Shown here: positions 1-7,949 of the stretch, piece by piece
How positions within the stretch are numbered: the stretch's first letter is position 1
Layout of the letters: every line of letters starts with the position of its first letter
Assembly (NCBI GenBank): GCA_028288505.1
Contig: JAQBNN010000206.1
Span: forward strand, 1 to 38,162
Origin: Segetibacter sp.
GTDB taxonomy: Bacteria; Bacteroidota; Bacteroidia; Chitinophagales; Chitinophagaceae
DNA length: 38,162 bases
Direction: 5' to 3'
Program-made: the position numbers and the translations under genes
The notes under the pieces: generated by a model
The model's database searches: none
What the model was told of the DNA's origin: nothing
Seen by the model: only the letters and a program-made list of their open reading frames with translations

Positions 1-1308
1 AGTTTGTTCCTGGATAGCGCCATTTAAACTAAAGCCTACTTTAAGGGATGTTAATAAAGTTGAGCCTCTATTAATAACAGTAACTTTTGGAGCAATACCT
101 CGTGGACATGTTATACCAGGGTAAGTATTGATTGAACAAGTTGTAGCATTAAATTCAGATCCCCCCGGGTTTACAACCTCAAGCGGAGCCGCATCTAGAG
201 CCGGAGAACCTGCTGGTGCAGTTCCACCATTTGTAGTTAGATAACTTGCTCTACATGTTTCTAATACATAGTGCATTCTTTCCACTTGTCCTTTTGTAAA
301 CATTGAATAACAGGCATCATCAGTATAATCCATGTAATTCTGGTACATTTTACCTGGAGGATTAGGAGACTGAGGACAATTGGCGGCCAGGCTTCCCGCA
401 GGACAGCCGGAGGTTGCACCGTTTTGAGCAGGTGTATCGTCAGCAGGTCCTAATAGAGTACCAGGTAATTGGCACAAAGGAGTGGTTAGCTGACGAAAAT
501 CATTTGTAGTATCACAACCACCCTGGAAAGTATGGAACAAACCAAAATTGTGTCCAATTTCGTGAACTGCTGTTCTGGCCTTGTTAAACTGAGGAATAGT
601 AAAACAAGTATTTGCGAAAGCTGTATAATCAACACAAACACCATCAATACCAGTAGAACTCGTCGTAGTTTCTGTTTGATTACCTGGTCCAATTGCAGGT
701 GCAATTCCAAGTATTCCTGTAGTTCCACCATCACCAACCCACAAGTTGTAGTATTTAGTTACATCCCATGGATCGAGGCCTCCTGCAGAGGTGTGTTTTA
801 GTGACTGGTAAGTAGTTGCAGCAATTTGAACATTACCTACTCGCCTTTCAACACCAACTGTTGCAGCCCCACTCGGATCCCTTCTTGCGCGCACAAAACG
901 TATTAAAGAGTGTCCACGAACACCATAAAAAGGTGCGCCATTAGTACTGTCAGGGTTAAGACCAGAAAAATCGAGGTTTAACCTGTTTAAGAAAAAATCG
1001 ATATCTGCTTCAGTAATTACTTTAGGGTTTGGCAATACAACATGAACTACAACAGGTATTATTACCTGTGCGGTTAAGGTGGTTGTTCTTGCAATATTGC
1101 TGTTGCTGGTAAGCAGTGATTGCCCGTAGTCCCGAATTCCTTTTTCCCATCTTGCAGTGAACTCCGGGTCCATATTAAGACTCTGATTAATCGCTTCCAT
1201 TGTTCCGCATCTCTGTAAAGCTGCTTTAGAGTCGGCCTTTTGTGCATGGCCGGTTACACAGAAAAAAACCGTTAATGTCAATAAAATAATAGGGGTAAAT
1301 TTTTTCAA
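1..1308 (-). CDS. Secreted M43-family (cytophagalysin/pappalysin-like) zinc metalloprotease, C-terminus beyond window
   Basis: Open for 436 codons to the left window edge, so the C-terminus is missing. The zinc motif HEIGHNFGLFH (HExxHxxGxxH, + coordinates 532-564, residues about 249-259) and a downstream NYMDY Met-turn are those of metzincin family M43. The intervening Cys-rich stretch also fits M43B enzymes, which cleave extracellular proteins. The N-terminus (KKFTPIILLTLTVFFCVTG, then HAQ) is a signal peptide. No ATG lies upstream of it before an in-frame stop, so I choose TTG at 1308. The first in-frame ATG would remove the signal peptide. A TTG-N18-TAAATTTG promoter lies about 20 nt upstream and agrees with this start. 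The missing C-terminus probably carries adhesion or sorting domains, but this cannot be seen. It is divergent from ccmE. Family call is firm; substrate unknown. Confidence 0.9.
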   Translation of the reverse strand, partial: MKKFTPIILLTLTVFFCVTGHAQKADSKAALQRCGTMEAINQSLNMDPEFTARWEKGIRDYGQSLLTSNSNIARTTTLTAQVIIPVVVHVVLPNPKVITEADIDFFLNRLNLDFSGLNPDSTNGAPFYGVRGHSLIRFVRARRDPSGAATVGVERRVGNVQIAATTYQSLKHTSAGGLDPWDVTKYYNLWVGDGGTTGILGIAPAIGPGNQTETTTSSTGIDGVCVDYTAFANTCFTIPQFNKARTAVHEIGHNFGLFHTFQGGCDTTNDFRQLTTPLCQLPGTLLGPADDTPAQNGATSGCPAGSLAANCPQSPNPPGKMYQNYMDYTDDACYSMFTKGQVERMHYVLETCRASYLTTNGGTAPAGSPALDAAPLEVVNPGGSEFNATTCSINTYPGITCPRGIAPKVTVINRGSTLLTSLKVGFSLNGAIQEQT

Positions 1309-1329
1309 TTCGATAGAGTTTAATAATGC

Positions 1330-1358
1330 CAAATTTAATCAGACTAAAAGTAATGCAA
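1330..1358 (-). promoter_or_regulatory. Sigma-A promoter of the M43 protease gene
   Basis: On the minus strand, TTG (1358-1356), an 18-nt spacer and TAAATTTG (1337-1330) match the Bacteroidota consensus TTG-N19-TAnnTTTG. Transcription would start near 1323, leaving a leader of about 15 nt before the TTG start at 1308. Confidence 0.55.
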
Positions 1359-1438
1359 GATTAATTGTTATAGTTTATTTAAAAAAAGTAGTTCTGTGTG
1401 TAGTATGCTAATTATTCAGCTATTTCTTATTAGTACTT

Positions 1439-1554
1439 ACTTACAAGCAATGCCATTTCACTAGCACGTTTATCATAGATCGGGAGCGAAGGAGACTTTT
1501 CAATTCACATGGAGCTAAATGTGAAATAGTTTTAACAATGTAAGTATGATAAAC
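1439..1554. other. Intergenic stretch with several inverted repeats
   Basis: The 302-base gap between the protease and ccmE carries a perfect 10-nt inverted repeat (GTTTATCATA 1468-1477; TATGATAAAC 1545-1554). A 7-bp hairpin lies inside it (TTCACAT 1504-1510; ATGTGAA 1519-1525, 8-nt loop). ACTTACA (1439-1445 and again 1579-1585) can pair with TGTAAGT (1539-1545). No ORF or tRNA is seen. It may be a small RNA, a regulatory leader or a transposon relic; the sequence alone does not decide. Confidence 0.3.
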
Positions 1555-1581
1555 ATCATTTTTACCACCAGGTTTTTAACT

Positions 1582-1589
1582 TACATTTG
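1582..1589 (+). promoter_or_regulatory. -7 box (TACATTTG) of ccmE-ccmF
   Basis: TACATTTG matches the Bacteroidota -7 element TAnnTTTG and lies 21 nt before the ccmE ATG. No clean -33 TTG is present at the expected distance, so only the -7 half is supported. Confidence 0.45.
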
Positions 1590-1610
1590 CCCGCGAAATC
1601 ACTCCCCTAA

Positions 1611-2018
1611 ATGAAGAAGACTCACATAATTCTATTAGTACTGATTGCTGTTTCTATTGCTGTTCTTATAAGTTTTATGGGCGATGTAACTACTTATGAT
1701 ACCGTGACATCTGCCAAAGAAAAGCCTGGGAAGTTTGTTCACCTCATAGCAAGAATGGAGCAAAACTCTATGCAATATGATCCTCTTAATAATCCAAATT
1801 ATCTCTCTTTTACCGCGGTTGATTCACTTGGTAATTCAATTAAGGTGGTTTATAATAATACGAAGCCCACTGATATTGAAAAAAGTGAGCGTTTGGTTTT
1901 AAAGGGCAAGGTAGAAGGTGACCACTTTGAATGTCGCGATATTCTATTAAAATGTCCCAGCAAGTACAAAGACGATATGAACGCAGCTAAAAAAGAATTA
2001 GTTTCTGCCTCAGAATAA
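1611..2018 (+). CDS. ccmE: Cytochrome c maturation heme chaperone CcmE, CxxxY type
   Basis: The 135-residue protein has an N-terminal membrane anchor (residues 5-23) and a small periplasmic OB-fold domain, as in CcmE. CcmE binds heme covalently outside the inner membrane and hands it to CcmF for attachment to apocytochrome c. The canonical heme-binding HxxxY is replaced here by C115-P-S-K-Y119, a CxxxY motif known from archaeal and some deltaproteobacterial CcmE proteins. The C-terminal tail after it is short. The ccmF gene follows after 35 nt on the same strand, which supports the assignment. The other Ccm genes (ccmA, B, C) are not in the window. The ATG at 1611 starts directly with the Lys-rich signal-anchor. 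Confidence 0.88.
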   Translation: MKKTHIILLVLIAVSIAVLISFMGDVTTYDTVTSAKEKPGKFVHLIARMEQNSMQYDPLNNPNYLSFTAVDSLGNSIKVVYNNTKPTDIEKSERLVLKGKVEGDHFECRDILLKCPSKYKDDMNAAKKELVSASE

Positions 2019-2053
2019 TTAACGGACAATCCTACTGATACAAAATAATTGAA

Positions 2054-4498
2054 ATGGAATTTGTTGGAGAACATTTATTACCGGGGCAGCTCGGGCACTT
2101 TTTTGCAATACTATCTTTAGTGGCTTCCCTCGTAGCCACTTTTGCTTTTTTTAAGGTTACAAACATTAAAGAAATTAATGAGAAGAAGAGTTGGACCCGG
2201 CTTGCAAGAGGCGCTTTCCTGGCTGAAACAATATCAGTAATAGCTCTTTTCGTTACATTGTATTATATTATATCTAATCACTTATTTGAGTACAAATATG
2301 CCTGGCAACACAGTAGCAGGTCTTTGCAGGTTGAATACCTGTTGAGCTGCTTTTGGGAAGGGCAGGAAGGAAGCTTCATGTTGTGGAGTTTTTGGCACTG
2401 TGTACTTGGGTGGATACTAATTTGGCGGGCAAAAAATTGGGAAGCACCAGTAATGACGGTGCTTAGTTTTGCCCAGTTCACCTTGGCTACAATGCTCGTT
2501 GGTATTTATTTCTTTAATGTAAAAGTTGGTAGCAGCCCTTTTGTTTTGCTTAGAAACGAAATGGACAATGCCCCAATCTTTTCTCAACCGAATTATTTAG
2601 AATTCGTAAAAGATGGAAATGGCCTAAATGCTTTGTTGCAGAACTACTGGATGGTAATTCATCCCCCTATTTTGTTTTTAGGATTCGCCAGTACCATTGT
2701 TCCGTTTGCTTATGCTATGGCTGGCCTATGGACGAGAGACCATAATGGCTGGACAAAACCAGCTATTCCTTGGGCCGCTTTTTCGGGGGGTATTCTTGGT
2801 TTAGGCATTATGATGGGAGCAGCTTGGGCTTACGAGAGTTTAACCTTTGGAGGTTACTGGGCGTGGGACCCTGTTGAGAATGCATCGTTAGTTCCCTGGA
2901 TGGTTTTGGTAGCAGGCATGCATACAAATCTTATTTACAGAAGCAGTGGGTATTCTTTAAAAAGCACCTACGTGTTTTATATCCTGGCATTTATGCTGGT
3001 ACTGTATTCTACATTTCTTACCCGCAGCGGAGTTTTAGGAGATACATCAGTACATGCTTTTACTGATCTTGGAATGAATGTTCAATTGGTACTATTCATG
3101 CTTGTGTTTCTTGTTCCTTCATTCACACTATTTTTTGTAAGGAGCAAAGAAATTCCGACTATCAAAAGAGAGGAGAATACTTACAGCAGGGAGTTTTGGA
3201 TGTTTATTGGATCTTTGGTTTTGTTTCTAAGCGCCTTTGTGATTATTGTAAGTACTTCCTTACCTGTGTTCAATAAAATTTTAAAAACAAACTGGGCAGT
3301 CGGTGAAGACCCGGAAGGCTTCCACAACCAGGTGCAAATATTTGTCGCTATTATTATTGGGCTGCTTACCGCAGTCACCCAATATTTAAAATACAAAGAC
3401 ACTTCAAAATCCTACTTCTGGCGAAAGGCCTTAATTCCAACAATTATGGCAGTGGTGCTTACTGTAATAATTGCTATTTGGGGCAATATTTCCTACGATA
3501 AAAAAGGTATTGGTTTTCTTATTGCCATTCACCTGGGTGTTTTTGCTGCAGTTTATGCAGTCGTTGCAAATGCCGCATACATATGGGTGGGAATGAATGG
3601 TAAATTAAAAGCTGCCGGCGCTTCAATTGCACACGTCGGTTTTGGATTAGTGCTTGTCGGTATCCTCATTTCATCTTCCAAAAAGACAGTGCTTAGCCAC
3701 AATACAACGGGCATGTCGCCTCTAAAAGTTGGAGACAAGGAAAGCCCCCTCGAAAATATCACCCTTATAAAGGGTATTCCTACCGACATGGGTAAGTACA
3801 TGGTAACCTTTAGAAAGGATACTTTAAACGAGCGCGACCGTAAACGTTATTACGAGATCAACTTCAGGGCTAAAGACGGCAAGGAAAATTTCAATTTATA
3901 CCCTGATATTATTGAAAATAACAAAGGTAGCGAAGGTGTAACGCCTAATCCTGATGCCCGCCACTACTGGCACAAAGACATTTTTACCTACCTAACCTTT
4001 TTGGCCAACCCCGAAAAGATACGTGCACAAGACACCACTACCTTCCGGCTTAAAAATGTAGCCGTTGGCGACACCCTTTTCTATACAAATGGCCTGATGA
4101 TACTGAACGAGGTTTTGGTTAATCCTAATAACGACAAGTTTAAGTTTTCTCCTCAAGACACTGCGTTGGTTCTTGATATTTCAGTGATCTCAAAAGAAGG
4201 CAACAGGTTTAAAGCGCAGCCCGTTTTGCAAATTGTAGACGGCGCGGTGCAGGTACTTCCTGATACTGTAATGGCGCAAAGCCTTGTATTGCAGTTCAAC
4301 CAGGTGAAAGACCAGGAAAAAGGACTTTTAGAATTAGGTGTGAAGGAAACCAGTGGCGTACTCGATTTCGTAACCCTAAAAGCTTACGAGTTCCCTTTCA
4401 TAAATGTTCTTTGGATCGGAATTATACTTACAGTAATTGGTTTCTTCATGAGCATCGCACACAGGCTTAATTTGATGGCAAGAGAGAAAAAGTCATAA
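2054..4498 (+). CDS. ccmF: Cytochrome c heme lyase subunit CcmF
   Basis: An 814-residue multi-pass membrane protein with the heme-handling WWD motif GGYWAWDPVENASLVPW at residues 266-282 and conserved histidines such as VIHPP (201-205). CcmF takes heme from CcmE and ligates it to the CxxCH motif of apocytochrome c on the outer face of the inner membrane. It is longer than proteobacterial CcmF (about 650 aa). A large soluble segment (about residues 540-780) sits before the last membrane helix, which I believe is normal for Bacteroidota. It follows ccmE by 35 nt and is probably co-transcribed. The chosen ATG starts just before the first membrane helix (about residues 14-33). Confidence 0.93.
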   Translation: MEFVGEHLLPGQLGHFFAILSLVASLVATFAFFKVTNIKEINEKKSWTRLARGAFLAETISVIALFVTLYYIISNHLFEYKYAWQHSSRSLQVEYLLSCFWEGQEGSFMLWSFWHCVLGWILIWRAKNWEAPVMTVLSFAQFTLATMLVGIYFFNVKVGSSPFVLLRNEMDNAPIFSQPNYLEFVKDGNGLNALLQNYWMVIHPPILFLGFASTIVPFAYAMAGLWTRDHNGWTKPAIPWAAFSGGILGLGIMMGAAWAYESLTFGGYWAWDPVENASLVPWMVLVAGMHTNLIYRSSGYSLKSTYVFYILAFMLVLYSTFLTRSGVLGDTSVHAFTDLGMNVQLVLFMLVFLVPSFTLFFVRSKEIPTIKREENTYSREFWMFIGSLVLFLSAFVIIVSTSLPVFNKILKTNWAVGEDPEGFHNQVQIFVAIIIGLLTAVTQYLKYKDTSKSYFWRKALIPTIMAVVLTVIIAIWGNISYDKKGIGFLIAIHLGVFAAVYAVVANAAYIWVGMNGKLKAAGASIAHVGFGLVLVGILISSSKKTVLSHNTTGMSPLKVGDKESPLENITLIKGIPTDMGKYMVTFRKDTLNERDRKRYYEINFRAKDGKENFNLYPDIIENNKGSEGVTPNPDARHYWHKDIFTYLTFLANPEKIRAQDTTTFRLKNVAVGDTLFYTNGLMILNEVLVNPNNDKFKFSPQDTALVLDISVISKEGNRFKAQPVLQIVDGAVQVLPDTVMAQSLVLQFNQVKDQEKGLLELGVKETSGVLDFVTLKAYEFPFINVLWIGIILTVIGFFMSIAHRLNLMAREKKS

Positions 4499-4560
4499 TC
4501 TTTCTTCCCTGTTAAAAATTTAGTATTTATTGTAATACAAGCCTCGGTTTTACATAGCGT

Positions 4561-4605
4561 CATCGTTGCGTCACAATCACTTTATCAGTTGTAATTTTAT
4601 TGATC
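4561..4605 (+). repeat. Dispersed intergenic repeat, copy 1 (type C, diverged)
   Basis: Reads CATCGTTGCGTCACAATCAC, then a diverged CAGTTGTAAT right side. It is the type without the TTGTAC end, and it lies between convergent ccmF and the oxidoreductase gene. Confidence 0.65.
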
Positions 4606-4647
4606 TTTTACCATTTTTTATTAATCAACTTTATCAGTTTTATAAAT

Positions 4648-4673
4648 AAAAAAGAGGCGAATGCCTCTTTTTT
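4648..4673. terminator. Bidirectional hairpin terminator between ccmF and the oxidoreductase gene
   Basis: Perfect stem AAAAAAGAGGC / GCCTCTTTTTT with a GAAT loop. A-tract and T-tract flank it on both sides, so it can end transcripts from both convergent genes. Confidence 0.85.
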
Positions 4674-4713
4674 ATTGCGAACGAATAAGCATATTTTTAT
4701 GAAATGCCAAAAC

Positions 4714-6045
4714 TTAAACCCTGTTAACTCCCGGTTTCAAACTTGTCAGGCTTCCTATCTTAACAGGCTTACCACTATCAATACTATTACGCGCAGCTAT
4801 TCCCACTAAAATAGACATTGCACCGTCACGACTACCTGCCGCTTGTCTATATGTATCTTTCCCTGCCGGGTTAAATAATTGTTTGCGTAAACGAACGTCG
4901 CCGCCTCCGTGTCCTTCTTCGTTATTCGGCACCCTTATTATTTCTCTTTTTCCAAAATTATTTGTTAACTGTATTTCATCATATTTCTCCACTTCCCACG
5001 GTTGCCTTTCCTGTACCCAGGCATCTAGTTTACCTTTTGTGCCGTTAAAAGATATTCTATATCCCTCGTATGGAGAATAGGTTGTAAGGGAATAGCTAAC
5101 CTGTACATTGTTCGCATATTTTATTTGTACAGCCATCTTATCAAAAATGTCAATGTCTTCTTTCCAAACACAACCATCACGATGATAACCATCGTGCTTT
5201 TCGTTTGCTGCGTAAATTTTCATCAGCCGCTCATCCTTAGTAATGTCAAAATAAAACTTGCACTTGTCTTTGTAAGGGCAAGGGCGGCAATGCGTATACC
5301 TGAACGGGTTATTTTTTCCATAATGCTCAAGCGAGCCGTAAGCAAAAACCTCCTGGGGGTCGCTTTCGAGCCACCAGTTTAAAAGATCGAAATGGTGAGT
5401 AGATTTATGAACTAATAGAGAGCCGCTGTTTTTTCTAAGCCTGTGCCAACGACGAAAGTAGTCAGCTCCATGCGAAGTATCGAGGTACCAGTGAAAATCT
5501 ACAGAAGTAACTTTGCCAATAGAATCGTTGTGCAATAGTTCGTAGATCTTTTGCCTGTGGGGCGAATAGCGGTAGTTAAAGGTTACCGAAACTTTTTTGC
5601 CTGATTTTTTCTCCGCATCTAAAATGGCCTGGCATTTTTTCTCGTCAATTGTCATTGGCTTTTCCGTAATGATGTCAGCACCTGCTTCGAGTCCTTTAAT
5701 AATTTGCTGGTGGTGGGTTCCGTCAACAGTTGTTACTATTAAGATGTCGGGCTTGGTTTCCTTCAGCATCTTATCAAGGTCGGTATAAGTTGGACAATCT
5801 AATTTTAGCATTGCTTTACCTGTTTCAACCCGCCCTGGGTTAATATCGCACAAGCCAACAAACTCAATAAGGTTACTAAATTCTTTTATAACAGGTGTGC
5901 CCCACATGCCTAGTCCGCGATGGCCTGTACCAACCATGGCCACCTTTTTTTTCGTACCTTCTAAAACCGAGGCTAATAAATTTTCTGAGAGGAGAGTGCC
6001 CGCTGCAAGGGTGCCGGTTTGCTTAATAAATGTGCGACGTTCCAT
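4714..6045 (-). CDS. Tat-exported Gfo/Idh/MocA-family oxidoreductase
   Basis: 443 residues. The N-terminus carries a twin-arginine signal (RRTFIK at residues 3-8, then a Gly/Ala-rich stretch), so it is probably exported folded with its cofactor. A Rossmann segment follows (VAMVGTGHRG, residues 35-44), then the family EKP motif (128-130) and a KSTHHFD motif (214-220) in the substrate-binding half. These NAD(P)-dependent enzymes act on sugars and inositols; the substrate is not predictable. A Cys cluster C253-x2-C256-x5-C262 plus C292 lies in the C-terminal half and could bind a metal. ATG at 6045 fits the Tat signal. A promoter candidate lies at 6063-6091. It is monocistronic as far as seen, flanked by repeat copies. 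Confidence 0.85.
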   Translation of the reverse strand: MERRTFIKQTGTLAAGTLLSENLLASVLEGTKKKVAMVGTGHRGLGMWGTPVIKEFSNLIEFVGLCDINPGRVETGKAMLKLDCPTYTDLDKMLKETKPDILIVTTVDGTHHQQIIKGLEAGADIITEKPMTIDEKKCQAILDAEKKSGKKVSVTFNYRYSPHRQKIYELLHNDSIGKVTSVDFHWYLDTSHGADYFRRWHRLRKNSGSLLVHKSTHHFDLLNWWLESDPQEVFAYGSLEHYGKNNPFRYTHCRPCPYKDKCKFYFDITKDERLMKIYAANEKHDGYHRDGCVWKEDIDIFDKMAVQIKYANNVQVSYSLTTYSPYEGYRISFNGTKGKLDAWVQERQPWEVEKYDEIQLTNNFGKREIIRVPNNEEGHGGGDVRLRKQLFNPAGKDTYRQAAGSRDGAMSILVGIAARNSIDSGKPVKIGSLTSLKPGVNRV

Positions 6046-6062
6046 ATGGTTATGTTAAAAGA

Positions 6063-6091
6063 GAAAGATAATGTGAATTAGTGAATACAAA
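6063..6091 (-). promoter_or_regulatory. Candidate promoter of the oxidoreductase gene
   Basis: Minus strand TTTG (6091-6088), 17-nt spacer, TATCTTTC (6070-6063). It is one base off TAnnTTTG and sits 18 nt before the ATG. Confidence 0.35.
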
Positions 6092-6380
6092 TTAAACAGG
6101 TAGAACTTTTTTGCAGATAAGTGTTTCTATTGGTTCATGAGGGTTGATAGAAGCGGTTGATTAATAAGTTACAATTGATTGATTCTTCGTGCTGCATGCG
6201 GCACCGAAAGTACAAGTGAGTGACACAACGATGTTGAGAAATGTTCTTCAGCCAGTAACCAAATATTATTAGAAATAAATACGTTTAAAGTAATAGGAAT
6301 TATAAATACAATAACAACCTTTTAGGTTACTTTCATATTCTCCGTGGAATATATAAGTACAATAAAACCAATTTGCAACG
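6092..6380. other. Divergent intergenic region, otherwise featureless
   Basis: Part of the 335-base gap between divergent genes. Apart from repeat copy 2 (6210-6235) and the promoter at 6063-6091, I see no ORF, RNA gene or strong hairpin. No convincing promoter for the DUF4294 gene was found. Confidence 0.4.
6210..6235 (-). repeat. Dispersed intergenic repeat, copy 2 (type B, exact core)
   Basis: On the minus strand the 19-nt core TTGTGTCACTCACTTGTAC is exact (6228-6210), preceded by AACATCG. It lies between divergent genes. Confidence 0.85.
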
Positions 6381-7001
6381 ATGCCTGTTGTGGATACTAA
6401 GCTGAAAAATTTATTGCTAATTACGTTGTTTGCCTGTGTGTCTTTTACTATAAAGGCTCAAAGCGGTAGAAACGATACCCTGCAGGTCTACGCCTTTGTA
6501 GTTGACGGGGATACTATACCAGGAGGAAGGATGCTGGACGTGAACATGTATACCAAAATGCATGAAAAGTGGCGCAAGTACTGGGCAGAGTGGACGCGTT
6601 TGCGTAACGCTGTTTACGTTACTTACCCATACGCTAAGGCTGCGGGTAAAATAATGAATGAAATAAACGCTAAGCTGGTAAATGTTGCTGATAAGAAACA
6701 GCGTAAGGCAATTATTAAAGAAAGAGAAAAGGAACTTAAAAAGCAGTTCACCGATAAAATTACCAACCTCTCGGTTTACCAGGGAAAGGTATTAATGAAA
6801 TTGATTAACCGAGAAACAGGCAACAACTGTTACGAGATCATACAGGAATATAAAGGCGGATTTACTGCGGGTGCTTACCAAACCATTGCGGTGATATTTG
6901 GTAGTAGTCTTAAGCAAGCTTATGAACGCGACGACAAGGATAGGGCAATAGAGATTATTGTACAGGATGTTGAAAGGATGTATGGGCACCGGGGATCTTA
7001 A
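6381..7001 (+). CDS. DUF4294-domain secreted protein
   Basis: A 206-residue protein with a hydrophobic N-terminus (LLLITLFACVSFTIKAQ), a probable signal peptide cleaved after the AQ site. The body contains the segments I associate with DUF4294: VDGDTIPGG, then RNAVYVTYPYAKAAG, a Lys/Glu-rich helix, then LSVYQGKVLMKLINRETG. The family is restricted mainly to Bacteroidota and has no assigned biochemical role. It probably acts in the periplasm. Basic and acidic residues dominate the middle helix (about residues 95-125). It is followed by bshB1 after 149 nt, and no terminator is visible between them. Domain call good; function unknown. Confidence 0.8.
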   Translation: MPVVDTKLKNLLLITLFACVSFTIKAQSGRNDTLQVYAFVVDGDTIPGGRMLDVNMYTKMHEKWRKYWAEWTRLRNAVYVTYPYAKAAGKIMNEINAKLVNVADKKQRKAIIKEREKELKKQFTDKITNLSVYQGKVLMKLINRETGNNCYEIIQEYKGGFTAGAYQTIAVIFGSSLKQAYERDDKDRAIEIIVQDVERMYGHRGS

Positions 7002-7150
7002 CGAAATTCGGTTGCCGGCAAATCCTAAGTCGTTGATTTACTTAATACTCTCCCTATTTTTCTTCATTGTATTTTAAGGTATAAATTATTAACCTTAACA
7101 ACAAGGAAGTTGTATTTGAATTATCTTGCGCCTCTTATTAAGGAACAGGC

Positions 7151-7882
7151 ATGGAAAAACTGGATATTCTGGCTTTTGGTGTCCACCCGGATGATGTGGA
7201 GCTTGGTTGTTCAGGAACTTTACTTTCTTCGATAGCGGAAGGTAAAAAAGTTGGAGTGGTAGATTTGACTAGGGGAGAACTTGGAACAAGAGGTACCGCT
7301 GAAACACGTGATAAAGAAGCTGCCGACGCTGCAATAGCAATGGGAATTTCCATAAGGGAGAACCTGAGAATGGCTGATGGGTTTTTTCAGAACGACGAAA
7401 CGAACCAGCGGAAAGTAATTACAGCTATCAGAAAATACCAGCCTGAAATAATTTTGTGCAATGCGCTTGAGGATAGACATCCAGACCACGGCAGAAGTTC
7501 GAAATTAGTTTCAGATGCAGCCTTTCTTTCAGGGTTAAGGAAAATTCAAACAACTTTTGATGGTAATAATCAACAGGCATGGAGACCGAAGTATGTTTTC
7601 CATTACCTGCAGGATCGATTTTTACAGCCCGATTTTGTAGTTGATATTTCTGATTTTCATGAGCAAAAGCTGAAAGCTATTCTTTGCTATACTACCCAGT
7701 TTAATAGTCCTGGAACAGATGAGCCACAAACGTACATTTCAAATCCTGAATTTTTGGAGGGAGTGAAAGCGAGGGCGATGATGCTGGGCAAAAGAATCGG
7801 TGTAAAATTTGCAGAAGGCTACGTTACAGAAAAAATGGTAGGGATTAAAAATTTTGATGCTTTTATTCAACACACAACCTAA
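7151..7882 (+). CDS. bshB1: Bacillithiol biosynthesis deacetylase BshB1
   Basis: A 243-residue LmbE/PIG-L-type zinc deacetylase. The metal motif HPDD is at residues 12-15 (GVHPDDVELGCSGT), followed by TRGELGTRGT (40-49) and RHPDHGR (109-115), which supplies another zinc histidine. BshB1 removes the acetyl group from GlcNAc-malate to give GlcN-malate, the second step of bacillithiol synthesis, in the cytosol. TRGELGTRGT and overall length favour BshB1 over generic LmbE proteins. The presence of ypdA at 34951 in the same window supports a bacillithiol-using cell. bshA and bshC are not seen here. Confidence 0.9.
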   Translation: MEKLDILAFGVHPDDVELGCSGTLLSSIAEGKKVGVVDLTRGELGTRGTAETRDKEAADAAIAMGISIRENLRMADGFFQNDETNQRKVITAIRKYQPEIILCNALEDRHPDHGRSSKLVSDAAFLSGLRKIQTTFDGNNQQAWRPKYVFHYLQDRFLQPDFVVDISDFHEQKLKAILCYTTQFNSPGTDEPQTYISNPEFLEGVKARAMMLGKRIGVKFAEGYVTEKMVGIKNFDAFIQHTT

Positions 7883-7949
7883 CCTTAAACAATAAACTAA
7901 ACTCTTAAAAGGAAACTTTTTAAAACGTATTCAAAAAAACACTTCTCTC

